DNA of 64,000 nucleotides from Epiperipatus broadwayi (taxonomy: Eukaryota; Onychophora; Udeonychophora; Euonychophora; Peripatidae): positions 11,015,296 to 11,079,295 of the forward strand of contig JAQFVV010012396.1 in assembly GCA_028023455.1 (NCBI GenBank), in the 5' to 3' direction. Shown in pieces: positions 47,166 to 59,639 of this stretch. Position 1 is the first letter of the stretch, and the number at the start of each line of letters is the position of its first letter. The notes beneath the pieces are model-generated. The model saw only the letters and a list, made by a program, of their open reading frames with translations, ran no database searches and was not told the DNA's origin. The position numbers and the translations under genes are program-made.

Positions 47166-47749
47166 TGTAATATCCGCACTTATGACTGTGCCAAGGTTAT
47201 AACTGCAAGTCATACTGTGCGGTCAGCAAATAACGTTATACAATTCCCATGCTGTTCTTTCCCAATGAAGCTCTCCAACGAATTGGTCTGCTACGAAGCT
47301 CTCCAAACGAATTGGTCTGCAACGAAGCTCTCCAATGAATTGGTCTGCAACGAAGCTCAGCCACGGATGCTCTCCCACGAATGGTCTGCACCGACTGCTC
47401 TCCAATGAATGGTCTGCAAGCGGATGCTCTCCAAACGCATGGTCTGCAACTTGCTACTGCGTGACTGCTCTCTACTGCTGTCTATATTACACTGCTTAGT
47501 TATTACCCAGTGTTCCTATCGCTCTCTGACAACTGCAACAATCAATCAATGCACTGACCAATAGAGTAACGTCTCTTATCCAGAAATATTTGTAATCAGC
47601 AAATATTTCTAGGAATTGTCGATCGCCATCACGTCAATGCACTAATTAAATTCCTCAGCTATCAGAGCGCGATCTAAAAACAGCCTTACGAATAAATTCT
47701 AGTTTTTCTGGAGTGCACAAAAATGTCTACCATTTTTACAAACACTACA
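47166..47749 (-). repeat. 3' LTR of the TRIM-like element
   Basis: 584 bp, 29 bp longer than the other LTR because it has one more unit of the internal repeat (GAATTGGTCTGC.ACGAAGCTC, about 47270-47360). The 60-63-residue frames here come from that repeat and are not genes. Confidence 0.85.
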
Positions 47750-47765
47750 CTCCTCCCTCCACTCC
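47750..47765 (-). other. Polypurine tract of the TRIM-like element
   Basis: The minus strand reads GGAGTGGAGGGAGGAG immediately before the 3' LTR, the expected primer for second-strand synthesis. Confidence 0.75.
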
Positions 47766-48020
47766 AGAAAAACCCTTGTTGCTATTCCTTGGTGTTGTTT
47801 TTCTCTCGCTACTTTCCTGTTATTTCACTCAGAAATATGCGATTTAACAGCTGCTGAAACTTTTTTTTTTCCAATTACGTTAGCTTCCGATGTTAATTGC
47901 ACAACGTTTTATTTCCAAACTTTCACCGATGTTAACGTTACTAATTGGGATTGTCATTTTCGCCCGGTTTCTCCGTCTATGGCTAAACTTATAGTTCAAC
48001 GTATTCGCTACTCCCAGGTT

Positions 48021-48038
48021 CCAAATGCGACTGCGCCA
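48021..48038 (-). other. Primer-binding site of the TRIM-like element
   Basis: One base inside the 5' LTR the minus strand reads TGGCGCAGTCGCATTTGG. TGG is the complement of a tRNA CCA end, and the preceding plus-strand bases (GGTTCCAAATGC) look like a tRNA T-arm. The exact tRNA is not identified. Confidence 0.7.
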
Positions 48039-48039
48039 T

Positions 48040-48594
48040 TGTAATATCCGCACTTACGACTGTGCCAAGGTTATAACTGCAAGTCATACTGTGCGGTCAG
48101 CAAATAACGTTATACAATTCCCACGCTGTCCTTTCCCAATGAAGCTCTCCAACGAATTGGTCTGCTACGAAGCTCTCCAATGAATTGGTCTACAACGAAG
48201 CTCAGCCATGGATGCTCTCCCACGAATGGTCTGCACCGACTGCTCTCCAATGAATGGTCTGCAAGCGGATGCTCTCCAAACGCATGGTCTGCAACTTGCT
48301 ACTGCGTGACTGCTCTCTACTGCTGTCTATATTACACTCCTTAGTTATTACCCAGTGTTCCTATCGCTCTCTGACAACTGCAACAATCAATCAATGCACT
48401 GACCAATAGAGTAACGTCTCTTATCCAGAAATATTTGTAATCAGCAAATATTTCTAGGAATTGTCGATCGCCATCACGTCAATGCACTAATTAAATTCCT
48501 CAGCTATCAGAGCGCGATCTAAAAACAGCCTTATGAATAAATTCTAGTTTTTCTGGAGTGCACAAAAATGTCTACCATTTTTACAAACACTACA
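48040..48594 (-). repeat. 5' LTR of the TRIM-like element
   Basis: 555 bp, otherwise nearly identical to the 3' LTR, with the same termini (TGTAATATCC at the plus-strand left end, ACACTACA at the right). Confidence 0.85.
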
Positions 48595-48599
48595 CTGAC

Positions 48600-49980
48600 C
48601 AAGTTGAATTAAAGTCAAATGAGCTTTAACTAAAAAGTACTTAATGCAATTATAGAATCATATCAATCATGCCCCAAACGTCATGCTCTCCCTGAATATT
48701 AATACAGAAATACAAATTTAAATTAGAATATGTTCATTTTATTCCCTTTATCAACCTTTAGCAAAACATTTTAATATTATTAATGTGGATAAATGAATAT
48801 AAACTCAGTAAAGTGTCTGGGAGCATAGGTTAAAAATTGAGCTAATAATTTGTTGTTATTAGCCATTAATAAAAATAGCAAAAATTGTATAAATCCTTGA
48901 ACTTGATAATTAATAGAACTGTATCCAATGAGTTCTAGTGGGTAAGAATTACTATAAAAATTAATATATTATTTAACAAGGCAAACGCAACGAAGGAAAT
49001 TATTATCGATTTGAAGTTTTACTGGCATATAATTAAAAATAAACAACATTAATAAATCACACGATAAATATATATAATATAAAAAATGAACCGCCATCAT
49101 AAGAAAAGAGAAAGTTAACAAATATTAAATTTAAAGACTAGAGATTAAGATAGAGAATTACTACATAATTTAAACTAGCATTAATACATTAAGGAAAGAG
49201 AAGAGCTTTTAACAGTACTTAATTTAAAGGTAGTGTAAAATAAAGTTCGAAGACCGGCCAGAAAGTAGCGGTTCATATAAGAAAGATATCATCATTTCTT
49301 CATGGTTGGCTTCTTAGATTAAACACAGCAGAGTCCAGTTGGATGAAACATAGATGCGCATTTTGGAAAATTATTTGAATGACATTTTGAAGGATTTCTC
49401 TAAGGTTTCAGCAGCTTACGATTGGTATATGAATTTTTATATTACAGCCATTGAAGATTTTCAGGGGACTTCAAGTACCGTAGTCAGACTCCTGAAGTTA
49501 AGCCCCCCCCCCCCACCATACTAGAAACACTATTTTACTTCATAATTTAACTGGGCGGCTTCTCTAATGAAATATATATGGCTTCTCTCAATGAGGAATA
49601 ATAACTGCTTGGAAACTTTTCCTGGGCTCTTTATACTGTATCTGATGCCTTCAGGCTAGCGCTTCTTTCCTAATCAATCTTACAAAAATTTACTAGTTGT
49701 TTTTAAATACATTCCTTCAATAAGGCTTTCAAACTCATTAACTTGAATTCATTTTCTAATTAGAAAATGAATTTTTAAAATCAGAAAATGATTTTAATTA
49801 GCACCGTCCTTACATTTTAAAGACTTATCTTTTTCTAATTAATAAAAACTTTACCCATTGTTTTTGGAAAGGGACAATCTGAAAGCTTATCGAAAGAATG
49901 TAGCTTTTAATCACTAAAAATTTGAACAAACTATTCCCGACGCAATGAAACTTTAGAACGAATATGTACATTTAAATATT
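48600..49980. other. No gene seen
   Basis: AT-rich spacer with a run of 12 C at 49503-49514. I found no coding signal. Confidence 0.4.
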
Positions 49981-50000
49981 TATAAATATATACGCACAAT

Positions 50001-50120
50001 CCATGCAGTTATAATATATATATATATATAGATTCATGAATAATTCTATCATGAATTTATCCATGCAGTTATAATATATATATATATATAGATTCATGAA
50101 TAATTCTATCATGAATTTAT
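50001..50120. repeat. Perfect 60-bp tandem duplication
   Basis: 50001-50060 and 50061-50120 are identical base for base, each with CCATGCAGTTATAATATATA, an AT run and CATGAATAATTCTATCATG. Perfect identity suggests a recent duplication. It produces the repeated peptide in the minus-strand frame at 49972-50202, which is not a gene. Confidence 0.95.
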
Positions 50121-50319
50121 TAATAGAAATGATTAGTTTAAATCTCAAACGAGTTAATTTTAACACACATTTATAATAGTTTTTCTTTAAGGGAACTAGC
50201 ATGGATCAAACGTATAAAGCCCCATTGCATCAGAAATTCAAGGTTAGTACAAGGGTTTGAAGTTGGCTACATGTGAAAGATCATGAAGCTAGGATCGAAC
50301 TTAGATCCGACTGCTTCAG

Positions 50320-51180
50320 TATATGAAACATTGTGGAAGAAAACTATTCTTCACACATGCACTATTAAATAAATATGCACTCTTCTGCCAATGCATAAAT
50401 TTAGGACTTAATCTTATTGGCAAACTGAATTTTAAATCAACATATTATTCGCACAAGTTCAGATTATATATTGCAAGGAAACTAAAGTTTCTTCTCATTT
50501 TTAACTAACTGCAATTCTGAAACTTATTAAATGGTATATATGTAATAATTGATTATGTAGTAATTTATACACATATGAAATATTATGGAAGGAAACTACT
50601 CTTCATATATGTATAAATTGCTACATTATCAATACTTACATATATACCAATTAATAAGGTTCAATATCACAGGTAGTTTAAAATGAGAAACTTTCTTTTC
50701 CCTTTGATATATAATCTAAACTTAAATCAGACTTGCAATAAGTTCAAGCTCTAACTTCAAACACAGTCAATAAATGTTGATTTATTTAAAAAATAAACTC
50801 TAAGCATAGATAGAGTACCTATGCTTTTAAAATATTTATTGACAGAAGAGTGCAAATCTACTTAATAATACAGATGTGAAGAGTAGTTTCCCCAATATTT
50901 AATGTATAAATTGCCAAGTAATAAAGTATTCAATGTAGCAGGTAGTTAAAAATGAGAATTTTTTTTTTTTCTGAATTATGCAAATAATATGCCAATTTAA
51001 ATATCAGGCTCACAAAAATATCAAACTTTAGATTTAAGCACAGTCAATAAGCTCTAAGCATTGGTGGATCACCTATGCTTTTAAAACATTTATTGATAGG
51101 AATGTGTATATCTATTTAAGAGTGCATGTGTGAAGAATAGTTTTCTTTCACAATATTTCATATAAGTATGAATCATTACA
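50320..51180. repeat. Nested direct and inverted repeats
   Basis: A unit containing ATGAAACATTGTGGAAGAAA and ACTATTCTTCACACATGCAC is seen in plus orientation at 50320-50395 and, partly, 50573-50625, and in minus orientation at 50860-50900 and 51095-51170. GCTTTTAAAA..TTTATTGA occurs at 50823 and 51078. The layout is two direct copies facing two inverted copies. It is noncoding. Confidence 0.6.
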
Positions 51181-51231
51181 TTATCAATTATTACATATAT
51201 ATATATATGTCCATGTGCGATTTTTTTTCCA

Positions 51232-51323
51232 TATGTCATAGCATCGGCCGGGTGGCGAACCTGCAACAACCATCTGCAAACAACTGCTTGCTTGCAAGGC
51301 GGCTGTGCTGACCACTCGACTAA
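51232..51323 (-). mobile_element. tRNA-derived SINE head
   Basis: The minus strand has an A-box-like TTAGTCGAGTGGTCAGCA and a B box GGTTCGCCACC, spaced as in a tRNA-type promoter with an enlarged middle, then CCGATGCTATGAC. A related copy is at 63530-63598. The predicted cloverleaf is imperfect, so it is not a working tRNA. Confidence 0.55.
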
Positions 51324-51329
51324 CAATAT

Positions 51330-53448
51330 TTGACTGCGATTTTGTAATATTTTTGTATTTAAAAAGTCCACCTAGGCCGAATAATCATTGTTAGTGAATT
51401 TAATCTGAAATTAGCTAATGACTTAATTTTGGATTGGTATATACGATTTATTATACTAAAAAGGTTAATCTTTGGCATTTGATATTTTATATTTTTAGTG
51501 AATATGTATATACAAACACATATAATTATAAAGTATTTTATTCAAACAAAAATTAGGATTAATCTTCATTTTTGTTTGATTTTCATACAAAACCATTTTG
51601 GAATTTATATTCTGTAAATTGGTACCAAAAAATATAAAAGCTTGCCTGCTATGCTTCCATGGAACAATAACTAATAATAATAATAAATGAAGCGTTTTAT
51701 AAATTACTTCCACCAATGTAGATAAAGGGTGATGCTGATGTATTCGATGAAGAAATATATAAAAAATAACTAGTGATTCCCTGAAGTGATACAGTCATTG
51801 TAACCAAGGAGTAATTGCTAAATAATATGATTCCATATTTTTATATTATTTGTAAATAAACAGATTTTAGTAACCAAAATTTAAATTAAAAAAAAAAGAC
51901 TAACTTAAATATTCAAGCAAAAAGTATGAATGCTAAAGAATTCTACAAAATACAATATTTCATTAGCAAAAAAAACTGTTTTACTTCAATATATAAAGTC
52001 ATTCAGTCAGATAAGACATTAAGATCTTCAGTTCAGTCAAAAATATAATAAATCACAAGACTTCATATAGCTTACTGAAACCACAAAAGTAGAAGTACTC
52101 CAGTAGAATGATCATCAGACATTGACATAAAAATTCCTGAAACCAGCTTACAAGTGTGAAAGACACATTAAGCATTAGTATCAAGCTTTTAAATATTAGC
52201 AGAAAGTCAGGGCCAATCCCCTGCCAGGCAGTAGGGTAATGTTTGAATATACATAGTAATATATTGTAAAAAAGATCACTCCTGCTTAACAATTAAAAAC
52301 TTTTAAAATTAATCATTTCTATTACCAGTAACTGTAAATACAGTTAATCAAACAATCATTTTTTAATTGCTCATACATTGTGATCAAGCAATAATAAAAA
52401 AATAAAATCTTGAAAAATCATTGGTAAAAAGTATTATCATTACCGTTTATTTATTCTTAACAAAAATTATTACAGAATTTTGTTTTAAGACTAATTTTCA
52501 ATGGTTCTGGCATTAAGAAATGCATATTTTTTTTAGGGCTACATATCACTCAATGGATTTATGAATGCTTATATATTGAAATGGAAGTAACTATCTCCCA
52601 CTGAGTTATGGAATGTCGAAAACATGAAAAAAAAATGATACCACTCTCTCTCTCTTTAAGCTCTGTTCTTGGATAAGCTTGGTTTTTGACGTTGTTTTAA
52701 AATTATAGATTAAAAAATTTGAAATCACCATTGATATATGCAGAGGATAAAGAATGAATCCTACCTTTAACAACCTTTGAATATTAAATGAAATATTAGT
52801 TTTAATAAGTGTAATAATAAATAATCATAACTTTTTAAAATGTCTACATATATATAGCTCTACAAATTAATCCAAGTTAAATGCCAGCTAATGAAATTTC
52901 GTAAAATTTAATTGCTATATATATATATAACTACACTACATTCTCATTAATATTTTATATGCATTTTATAATTTAAAATATGTTTGAAACCTTACACAGT
53001 ACTTGGAAAACCCCACTTGTTGTCTGTGTCGCTCAGCACTCTTTTTAAAGTTATAAACATGGTTACTATCTTACAATTATTATTTTTGTGAACTTTTAAT
53101 AAAATAGCTTTGTTTTTGTCACTACTTTACTGAAATAATAGCTAGTACAATACAAGTCATAATTATAAAATAATAAAGTATTATTATTCAGTATATATAT
53201 CTAAATTATTATTTTTGGGACTAAACCGTGTGTTATTTTGCATTACAAACTGATATTTCGATGAACTAGCATCTGCCATTGTCAAGGTTGACTTTTCAAA
53301 GAAAAATTGTTAGATCTCAAACAGTAATGTGACCAAGTGCGAGATATGTGTATAAATATATATATATACACATATATTAATGAAAAGCCATATATCACAT
53401 GACCTATATAGCTTGCATTACTAATGTGTAATAAATAAAGAACATACT
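51330..53448. other. No gene seen
   Basis: AT-rich spacer with a short (CT)n run near 52648 and ATAT runs. Confidence 0.45.
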
Positions 53449-53530
53449 AATAGCTCTAAACAATTTTTTTTTTATTATGATAAATGCCACAAGAGAAAGC
53501 ATTTGAAATCTTTATCCTGGATTGTCTCCA

Positions 53531-53570
53531 TCCCCAGACTGGTTTTGAGCTATGGCTCTCTCTAGAATGC
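53531..53570 (-). ncRNA. Decayed hammerhead, left arm
   Basis: Minus strand: a core-like CTAGAGA, a perfect four-pair stem II GAGC/GCTC with loop CATA, AAAA in place of GAAA, CCAG, the TC site, then TGGGGA. The core is damaged at two conserved places. Confidence 0.5.
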
Positions 53571-53822
53571 AAGTTATATATGTCATGTGATATATGACTT
53601 ATTTTCATTAATATTATAATTTGGCTGTTAAGGCTTTGGCTATATTAAATTGCTAAGCCTACTAATATATGGAGTAACTGACTTTAGTTCAGGCCCATAT
53701 AACTTTTTCAGTTGAAGAGCTGAATTTGAAGATATATAGATGTCTGAGAATTTCAGATCTTCTTAATAGTTAAGTATTAGATAAATGCTTAGCTTGAGTT
53801 AGGATTCTGAATGTCCTAGTTC

Positions 53823-53862
53823 ATTACTGAAGAGAGACATAACTTGAAACCAGTCTGGGGAT
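53823..53862 (+). ncRNA. Hammerhead with intact core, weak stems
   Basis: The core CTGAAGA is at 53828-53834, stem II GAG/CTT at 53835-53846, GAAA at 53847-53850, CCAG, then the TC site at 53855-53856 and TGGGGA. The catalytic bases are all kept, but stem I pairs poorly with the changed upstream sequence CATTA. Confidence 0.5.
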
Positions 53863-53942
53863 GGAGACAATCCAAGATAAAGATTTCAAATGCTTTCTCT
53901 TGTGGCATTTATCATAAAAAAATCTAGTTTAGAGCTATTAGA

Positions 53943-56638
53943 ATGCTTTTTATTTATTAGATATATATTAAATTATTATTATTTATTATTATTATTTAAA
54001 AATATTAGAAATTCCAATAGTCGATGTGATATATGATGTGATTATTTCATTTTTGAAATTTTTCCTGAACCAAAATAAAAATGATTTTTCATATTTGCTA
54101 TTTGATAATTATTTTATATGAGGGATGAAGAAGATTGCAGAGCATTTATTTCCAGAGTTTTTCTAATTGGCTTTCTTATATAAAAAATATTATTTTGTAT
54201 AAAGTAAGTAATTCGTCTTCTGCTAAAAACAACAATAAAAAAAAACTATTGAAAAAGATAAAGCAAAAAATATTTATTCAGGCCTGTATATATTTATATA
54301 CCTATGTATAAATAATTAATGAAAAATCTCTCCTACAGAGATAAAGTTGCACATGACATGAAATTCTATATATAGTAGATACTGTAACATATAAATTGCA
54401 GAAATGTCTAATTTATTAGAATAAGTTAATTATAAACAGAATAAATTATTTAAATTGTTGATGATTTTATACAATAAAAATTTAAATGTCCAATTGCTAA
54501 AAAAGTTATTTTTACTGAAATATTAATCCTTGCAAAAAGACGGTCAATAATTTAAAGGCAGATGGCCCTGGAAAAAAAAAAGGAAGTTTAATAAAACCTA
54601 TTTGTTGAAATCTCTTCTTAAGAAATAAGAGAATGTAACAGGCATAGTAACAGAAAATTTGCATAACTATGTTCTCAGTAAAATAAATAAATTGATAAAC
54701 AGTAGGACTTTCAATCATTACATTATTAATTGCAGCAAAATTTCCATTTGACAAATATTTATTAATTATATAAAAGTAAACTTTTAATTTTTTCTACTCT
54801 CTTTTTAAATGCGTATTTCTTTTAGCAATTTTTTTAAAAAATATTACACATATTTTATTGTGCTTATGTTTGAATTAAAGATATCTTCACAGTGCATCTA
54901 TTGTAAGCAAAGTAAAAAATATAAAAACTTTACTACACATTCATAAACAAAAATTTTGTATTTTAAAGCTCGTTGATATATATATTAATTGCTAGATATA
55001 ATAGTATTCGTAAAGTGCCACTTGTATAAAAATAATTCCCTTTTATTATTTTAATTTAAGACTTTTGTTTGCTTTAAAGTGTCACATTTTGTTTAATATT
55101 TATACAACTAGCAACAACTCATCAAAAAGTGGCATAAAATAAAATTATCTTGTGTTTCAATACTGCATTATTTAAATAAATGTGGCATTAAACAAAAGTA
55201 TTGCATTTATGAATTCAGCAGATGGTTTCAAATCCAGAATGAAGATGAATATGTGGAAAATTTTCAGGTAAATCCATGGCATTTCAATAGATATTTTACA
55301 GTAAAAAATAACTTTAATCCAATGAACTGACATGTAAATGTCAATACAAACATATTTTATGGGTGGTGAACTTGTAGTCTGTATTATTACTTGATAAATC
55401 AAATAAGGTTTAAGTATCAAAATGGAAGTCAGAATAAGACAATTTCATTTAAGTAAACAAATTGAGATTGTCCTCTTTCTATTTTATTTTCTCTTATTGA
55501 AAATAAATCCACACATTTAGTTATTAAGACTACCATTATTAACAGTGACTAAACTTTTCAAATGATATACATAAACAGATATACTAATTTATATTTTTTA
55601 ACTCAAGATTATCTTTTATCTATTTTTAAGTATTATGCTTCATCTCTTCCATCAGTTCCTATTTTTTATAAAGATTTTTGAGTATTTTTTCTTCTTGAAA
55701 TCCAGCTCAAATTATGCTATCAATCTTTTAAATTGCCTGCCCAACTTAAGATTTTTTAAAACTGGTAATTATATGATACATTTTGGACAATTTAGCCATG
55801 AATGAATACAATCTTTTAAATTAAAAGCAGTAAATCATTCTATTTATTCTAATCCAGAATAATTTATTTAAATTAGTCATTAATGCTCTCAAGTTTATAG
55901 AGCCATATACAAAACTCTAGCTATAATGAAAATTGTTGCAGATCATTAGCCAGAAATTAGTTTGGGTATTTAGATGTGTACAACTTTCTACTGTCCAATG
56001 ATTTTTCAGATTTACAATAGATAGTTCTGGTGTAAATAGAGTGATTTTCTTCTCTTAATGCAGATGATAAAAATGAGCTGAAAAAAATCATATTTTATAC
56101 AGTATAATCTTTATAAATAGTTATTCTATTATCCACTGATTATTCATTTTACTATTTATTGATTAAGGAATTAATAACTTTTCAGTTCTAAAGTTACAGA
56201 GAACAACAATTCCATTCTATTGGCAAAAGTCATTATTTTTTTCATTCTTATAATATAGCCATCTGTTAACAATTGCATATCTTTTTTATATTGTATATAT
56301 AATGAAGATCTATATTTCTTGTTATTTATTTTATTTCACATTCAACTACTATAAATTTGATTTATCAATTGATAACAGATAAGAATCTAATATTCATGTC
56401 TCCAACCGAGTTTCAAGCTATTGGTTGTATTCAATGAAGAGACGATTAAAATTTACAAATGTAAAAACAACTTTCAATTCTTCCATAGCAATAATATATA
56501 CTGCTAGTGAATATTGTGTCTTTGTTTAGAGAAAAAGTTTCCACATTAAACTTCTGGACACTCAATCAAATATTACAATGAGAAATATTACTGGTACATT
56601 GCAGTTGTTTCCTGTTCTTTCATATATTACTCTGTCAG
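53943..56638. other. No gene seen
   Basis: AT-rich spacer; (TTA)n near 53975-54000. Minus-strand frames at 54512-54754 and 55172-55420 have no recognised motif. Confidence 0.45.
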
Positions 56639-56951
56639 ATATCAAGAAGTTAAGCCAATAAATATCACATGACCACCACCTCTTATGATTGTGTATAACT
56701 GTTGTTAAAACAGGAAAACTCACTATACGTATTGCCATGCACAGCAAGCTAGAGTAATCAATGGATGCCAGAAGGCTTGTGCATAAAATCCCCATCTAGT
56801 GCCTACAAACCAGAAACTAGTCTGGGGATTTTGGATGTGTGGGCACTAATGGGGATTTTATGCACAAGTCTTCTGGCATCTATTGATTACTCTAGCTTGC
56901 TGTGTGTGGCAATATGTATAGTGAGTTTGCCTGTTTTAATATCAAGAAGTT
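56639..56951. mobile_element. Fold-back element with 13-bp target duplication
   Basis: ATATCAAGAAGTT occurs at 56639-56651 and 56939-56951, flanking 287 bp. The interior is a long palindrome: from about 56703 the left arm (TAGAGTAATCAATGGATGCC, TTGTGCATAAAATCCCCAT) is mirrored to 56936 with a loop near 56810. A one-sided tail lies at 56652-56702. The same element is inserted at 30115-30348. The frames over the two arms are artefacts of the palindrome. Confidence 0.7.
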
Positions 56952-59639
56952 CACTGAAAATATATAAAAAGCTGTTAAGCAGATTAAATTTGCCAATAAT
57001 ATAGTTTCACAGATCTAAGAATTGTCTCTAATCAAGATCATCTTTTGGATGTTCAAGAAAGGATCTACAATCTAAAAATTCCAGTCTAAGAAATGAAATT
57101 TTTATTATGTCCCAAACTGGAGTCTCATCAACAGATTCAGGACAATCCATGATCAGTGTGCTCATTTCCTTTATAAATAGACTTTATCAGCCCTATAAAT
57201 ATAACCCAATACAACAAATTATGAATCACATAATTATATGAGTGTTATATTTAAGCTTGCAATGGCAGAATTAAAGAACTTAATAAAATTATCTATTATC
57301 TGGTTGGAATCTCTGCAAGATTATCCATGTTATTTTGTTAATAATTAAAATGTTAAAAAATTTCCAATATTAAACAAATAAATAACTCTTATTTTTATTT
57401 ACTATCTGATCTAATAACAAAGATTCAAAAACCTTAAGACCTTGAAACCAAGCCAACCAGATTATAGTCATACAATTAAACACTAAATCAGCATCTATAT
57501 ATTTTAGTGACTTCAGTTTTATATTATTTGTAGTCATTATGATCCTCTAACAAATATTTAACAACAAATAAAATAACTCAGCTTATTATTAATATCTACA
57601 TCAACAATACTAATTCTGATTTCTCTTCAATGATGGTGGTCAAAGGTCAAAAATATGGCTGAGGATTTGTATATATAATTAGCTCATATTGTCAATGATT
57701 AATCAAGCTTAGTATAGACGGTTTTGGGCTAAAACCAGAGTGAATTGCTTTGTTGGTGATAAGCTGAGAAAATCACGGGATGTCTTATAATATATCAAAC
57801 AACACATGGCAAGAAGCATACAAATATGTTATAATTTTTATTGTGGGGAACGAAACATTTGTTGTAGCAATTATAGAAAGAATAAAGATCTTATTTACCA
57901 CTTAAAAATCCAATAATTTTAAAATGAAGAAATTGATTCTTTTACATCTATCTTTTTGAAAAATATTAACACATGCACACACACAAATACTGACGAAATT
58001 AGGTAATAATCATTGCCTTTTTCTTTTTTTAAAAACAAACAAACATGGAATAAAGGGATTTTAAATCCATTTATGCTTTTTTTTTTTTTTTACAGGAAAA
58101 TAGAGAATATTTTTTGAGTACAAAAAGTTGATCCTAAATGTAAAAGAATGCTATACATTCTTTTCGGTAATCATTATAAATATGCAGCTGACCTAGAAGT
58201 AGATGTTTGTTTATGAAGTTCATTGATCCAAACCTTGTTCTTCATCACTCAATATCAATACAAAATGGATACTAGCAAAACCGCGTAGATCCATCATTGT
58301 AAGAAATTCATCACATATTTAGACGGATTACTACTACATTAAATAACTAACTATAATCATTATTTAATATTGTGCTCTTTAATAAATGCAGACAGCATCA
58401 AAATTTAAAGTATATAAATCTTTTTTTTTATTAATGTTTATACACACACACACACACACAACTAGCCGTATATATGTACATTAATACATGAAAGATGATG
58501 ATAATAATGATAATAATAATAATAATCATCATCATTAGATTGTTGCTCGGATACTTATATAACATCCGCATGGGAGGTAACAAAACAAGCTGCAATCCAT
58601 AAAGCTTCACGTCATATAAAGCGCACAAAACAATATGGATAAAAATATTTAATAAATGAATAGTAAACACTTTCTTTGTATATTCAAAAAATTCAATTTA
58701 TTTCATACAATTCAATGTGTCCAAAAAAATTACAAATCTATAGTTATAACATAAAACTTATAGAATCTTCAAGTGATTTGATCCTAACATTGGAAATGTA
58801 TAATAAGATCATAAAAATAATGTCAGATGCCAAAATATATATGCCAACATATATAAGTAAATTATGTAATATCTATTAACTCACAAAATATAAATATCTA
58901 ACAAAAGCATAATTAATTCTTCATTCAATATATGCATTATAAATTCAAATTTATAAATTATTTCACTATCAACACCATGTATCAAAAAATTTGCTAATAG
59001 CTTTGATATAATGTATATTCCATTCTATATCAAAACTCTCCTTAGACATCCTAAATATTAATATTAGAAACTTATTTTCATCAAAAAAAAAAAGATAAAA
59101 TGTACATATAAACAATAACAACAAAGCAAATGTGTAAACACATTTATAAAAAAGTTGAATAATCTTTTTTTAAAATTCTAAAATCAATGTATATATATAT
59201 TGTAAAAAATATTACTTCTAAAAGTCTTTTTTCAATTCCTTTTTGAAACCTTAATAACCTAAGTAGGACAAAATTTTAATATCCATTTCACATAATTTTG
59301 TTATTGCAGCTGTTATTACATGGTTATTTATGTGGTAAATGGAAACAGATAGGCTTCTCTCTAACAAACATCGGTCAATGAATTGAGTTTATAGGCTTTG
59401 CTTTTTCCTCAGTATAAAACCAAGAAAACATCATGCTCTTTCTCTCTTATATGCATGATAATTCTTAACTAAGACACAAATTTTCTTGAAGGCAGAATTA
59501 ATGAATGTATAAATGTCCATTCTCTTCTTATAGTCATGGCATTAAAAAAAATTATAGACATCAAATCACAGAGAATGTAAAATTAGTCAAGATAATGGAA
59601 TGATTGATGTCATAAAGTAAAGAATGCTAATTCTTTTTT
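56952..59639. other. No gene seen; microsatellites
   Basis: AT-rich spacer. (CA)n at 58441-58460 and an (ATA/ATC/ATG)n stretch at about 58495-58540. The low-complexity frame at 58431-58670 comes from these. Confidence 0.5.

Larger units (their letters stand above)
47161..48599 (-). mobile_element. TRIM-like miniature LTR retrotransposon with target duplication
   Basis: Two direct LTRs (47166-47749 and 48040-48594) enclose only 290 bp of noncoding sequence. On the minus strand each LTR starts TGTAGT and ends ATTACA. CTGAC flanks both sides (47161-47165 and 48595-48599), a 5-bp target-site duplication. The primer-binding site and polypurine tract place the element on the minus strand. It has no gag or pol, so it must have moved with another element's proteins. 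The LTRs differ by a few substitutions and one 29-bp repeat unit, which marks it as fairly young for this window. Confidence 0.85.
53449..53942 (+). mobile_element. Fold-back element related to the 40642 retrozyme
   Basis: Arms of about 100 bp (53449-53556 and 53854-53942) are inverted copies, about 90% identical (for example GCCACAAGAGAAAGCATTTG against its complement). The interior (53580-53820) aligns with 40850-41090 of the retrozyme-like dimer (GCTAAGCCTACTAATATATG; ATAGATGTCTGAGAATTTCA). Decayed hammerheads lie at the inner edge of each arm. It is therefore a monomer preceded by an inverted partial copy. Confidence 0.65.

Noticed and set aside
47217-47408. Frame with repeated NELVC peptide
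   Set aside because: Translation of the LTR minisatellite of the TRIM-like element.
49503-49514. Runs of 12 C or G (also 39764-39775 and 61590-61601)
   Set aside because: Equal length is curious but homopolymer lengths are error-prone in assemblies; no linked structure found.
51232-51323. Possible functional tRNA gene
   Set aside because: A and B boxes are present but the stems do not pair as a cloverleaf, and a related copy exists at 63530; SINE head is the better call.
56562-57004. Matching peptides MGILCTSLLASIDYSSLL on both strands
   Set aside because: Result of the palindrome in the fold-back element.
58431-58670. Minus-strand frame rich in isoleucine
   Set aside because: Translation of (CA)n and (ATA/ATC)n microsatellites.
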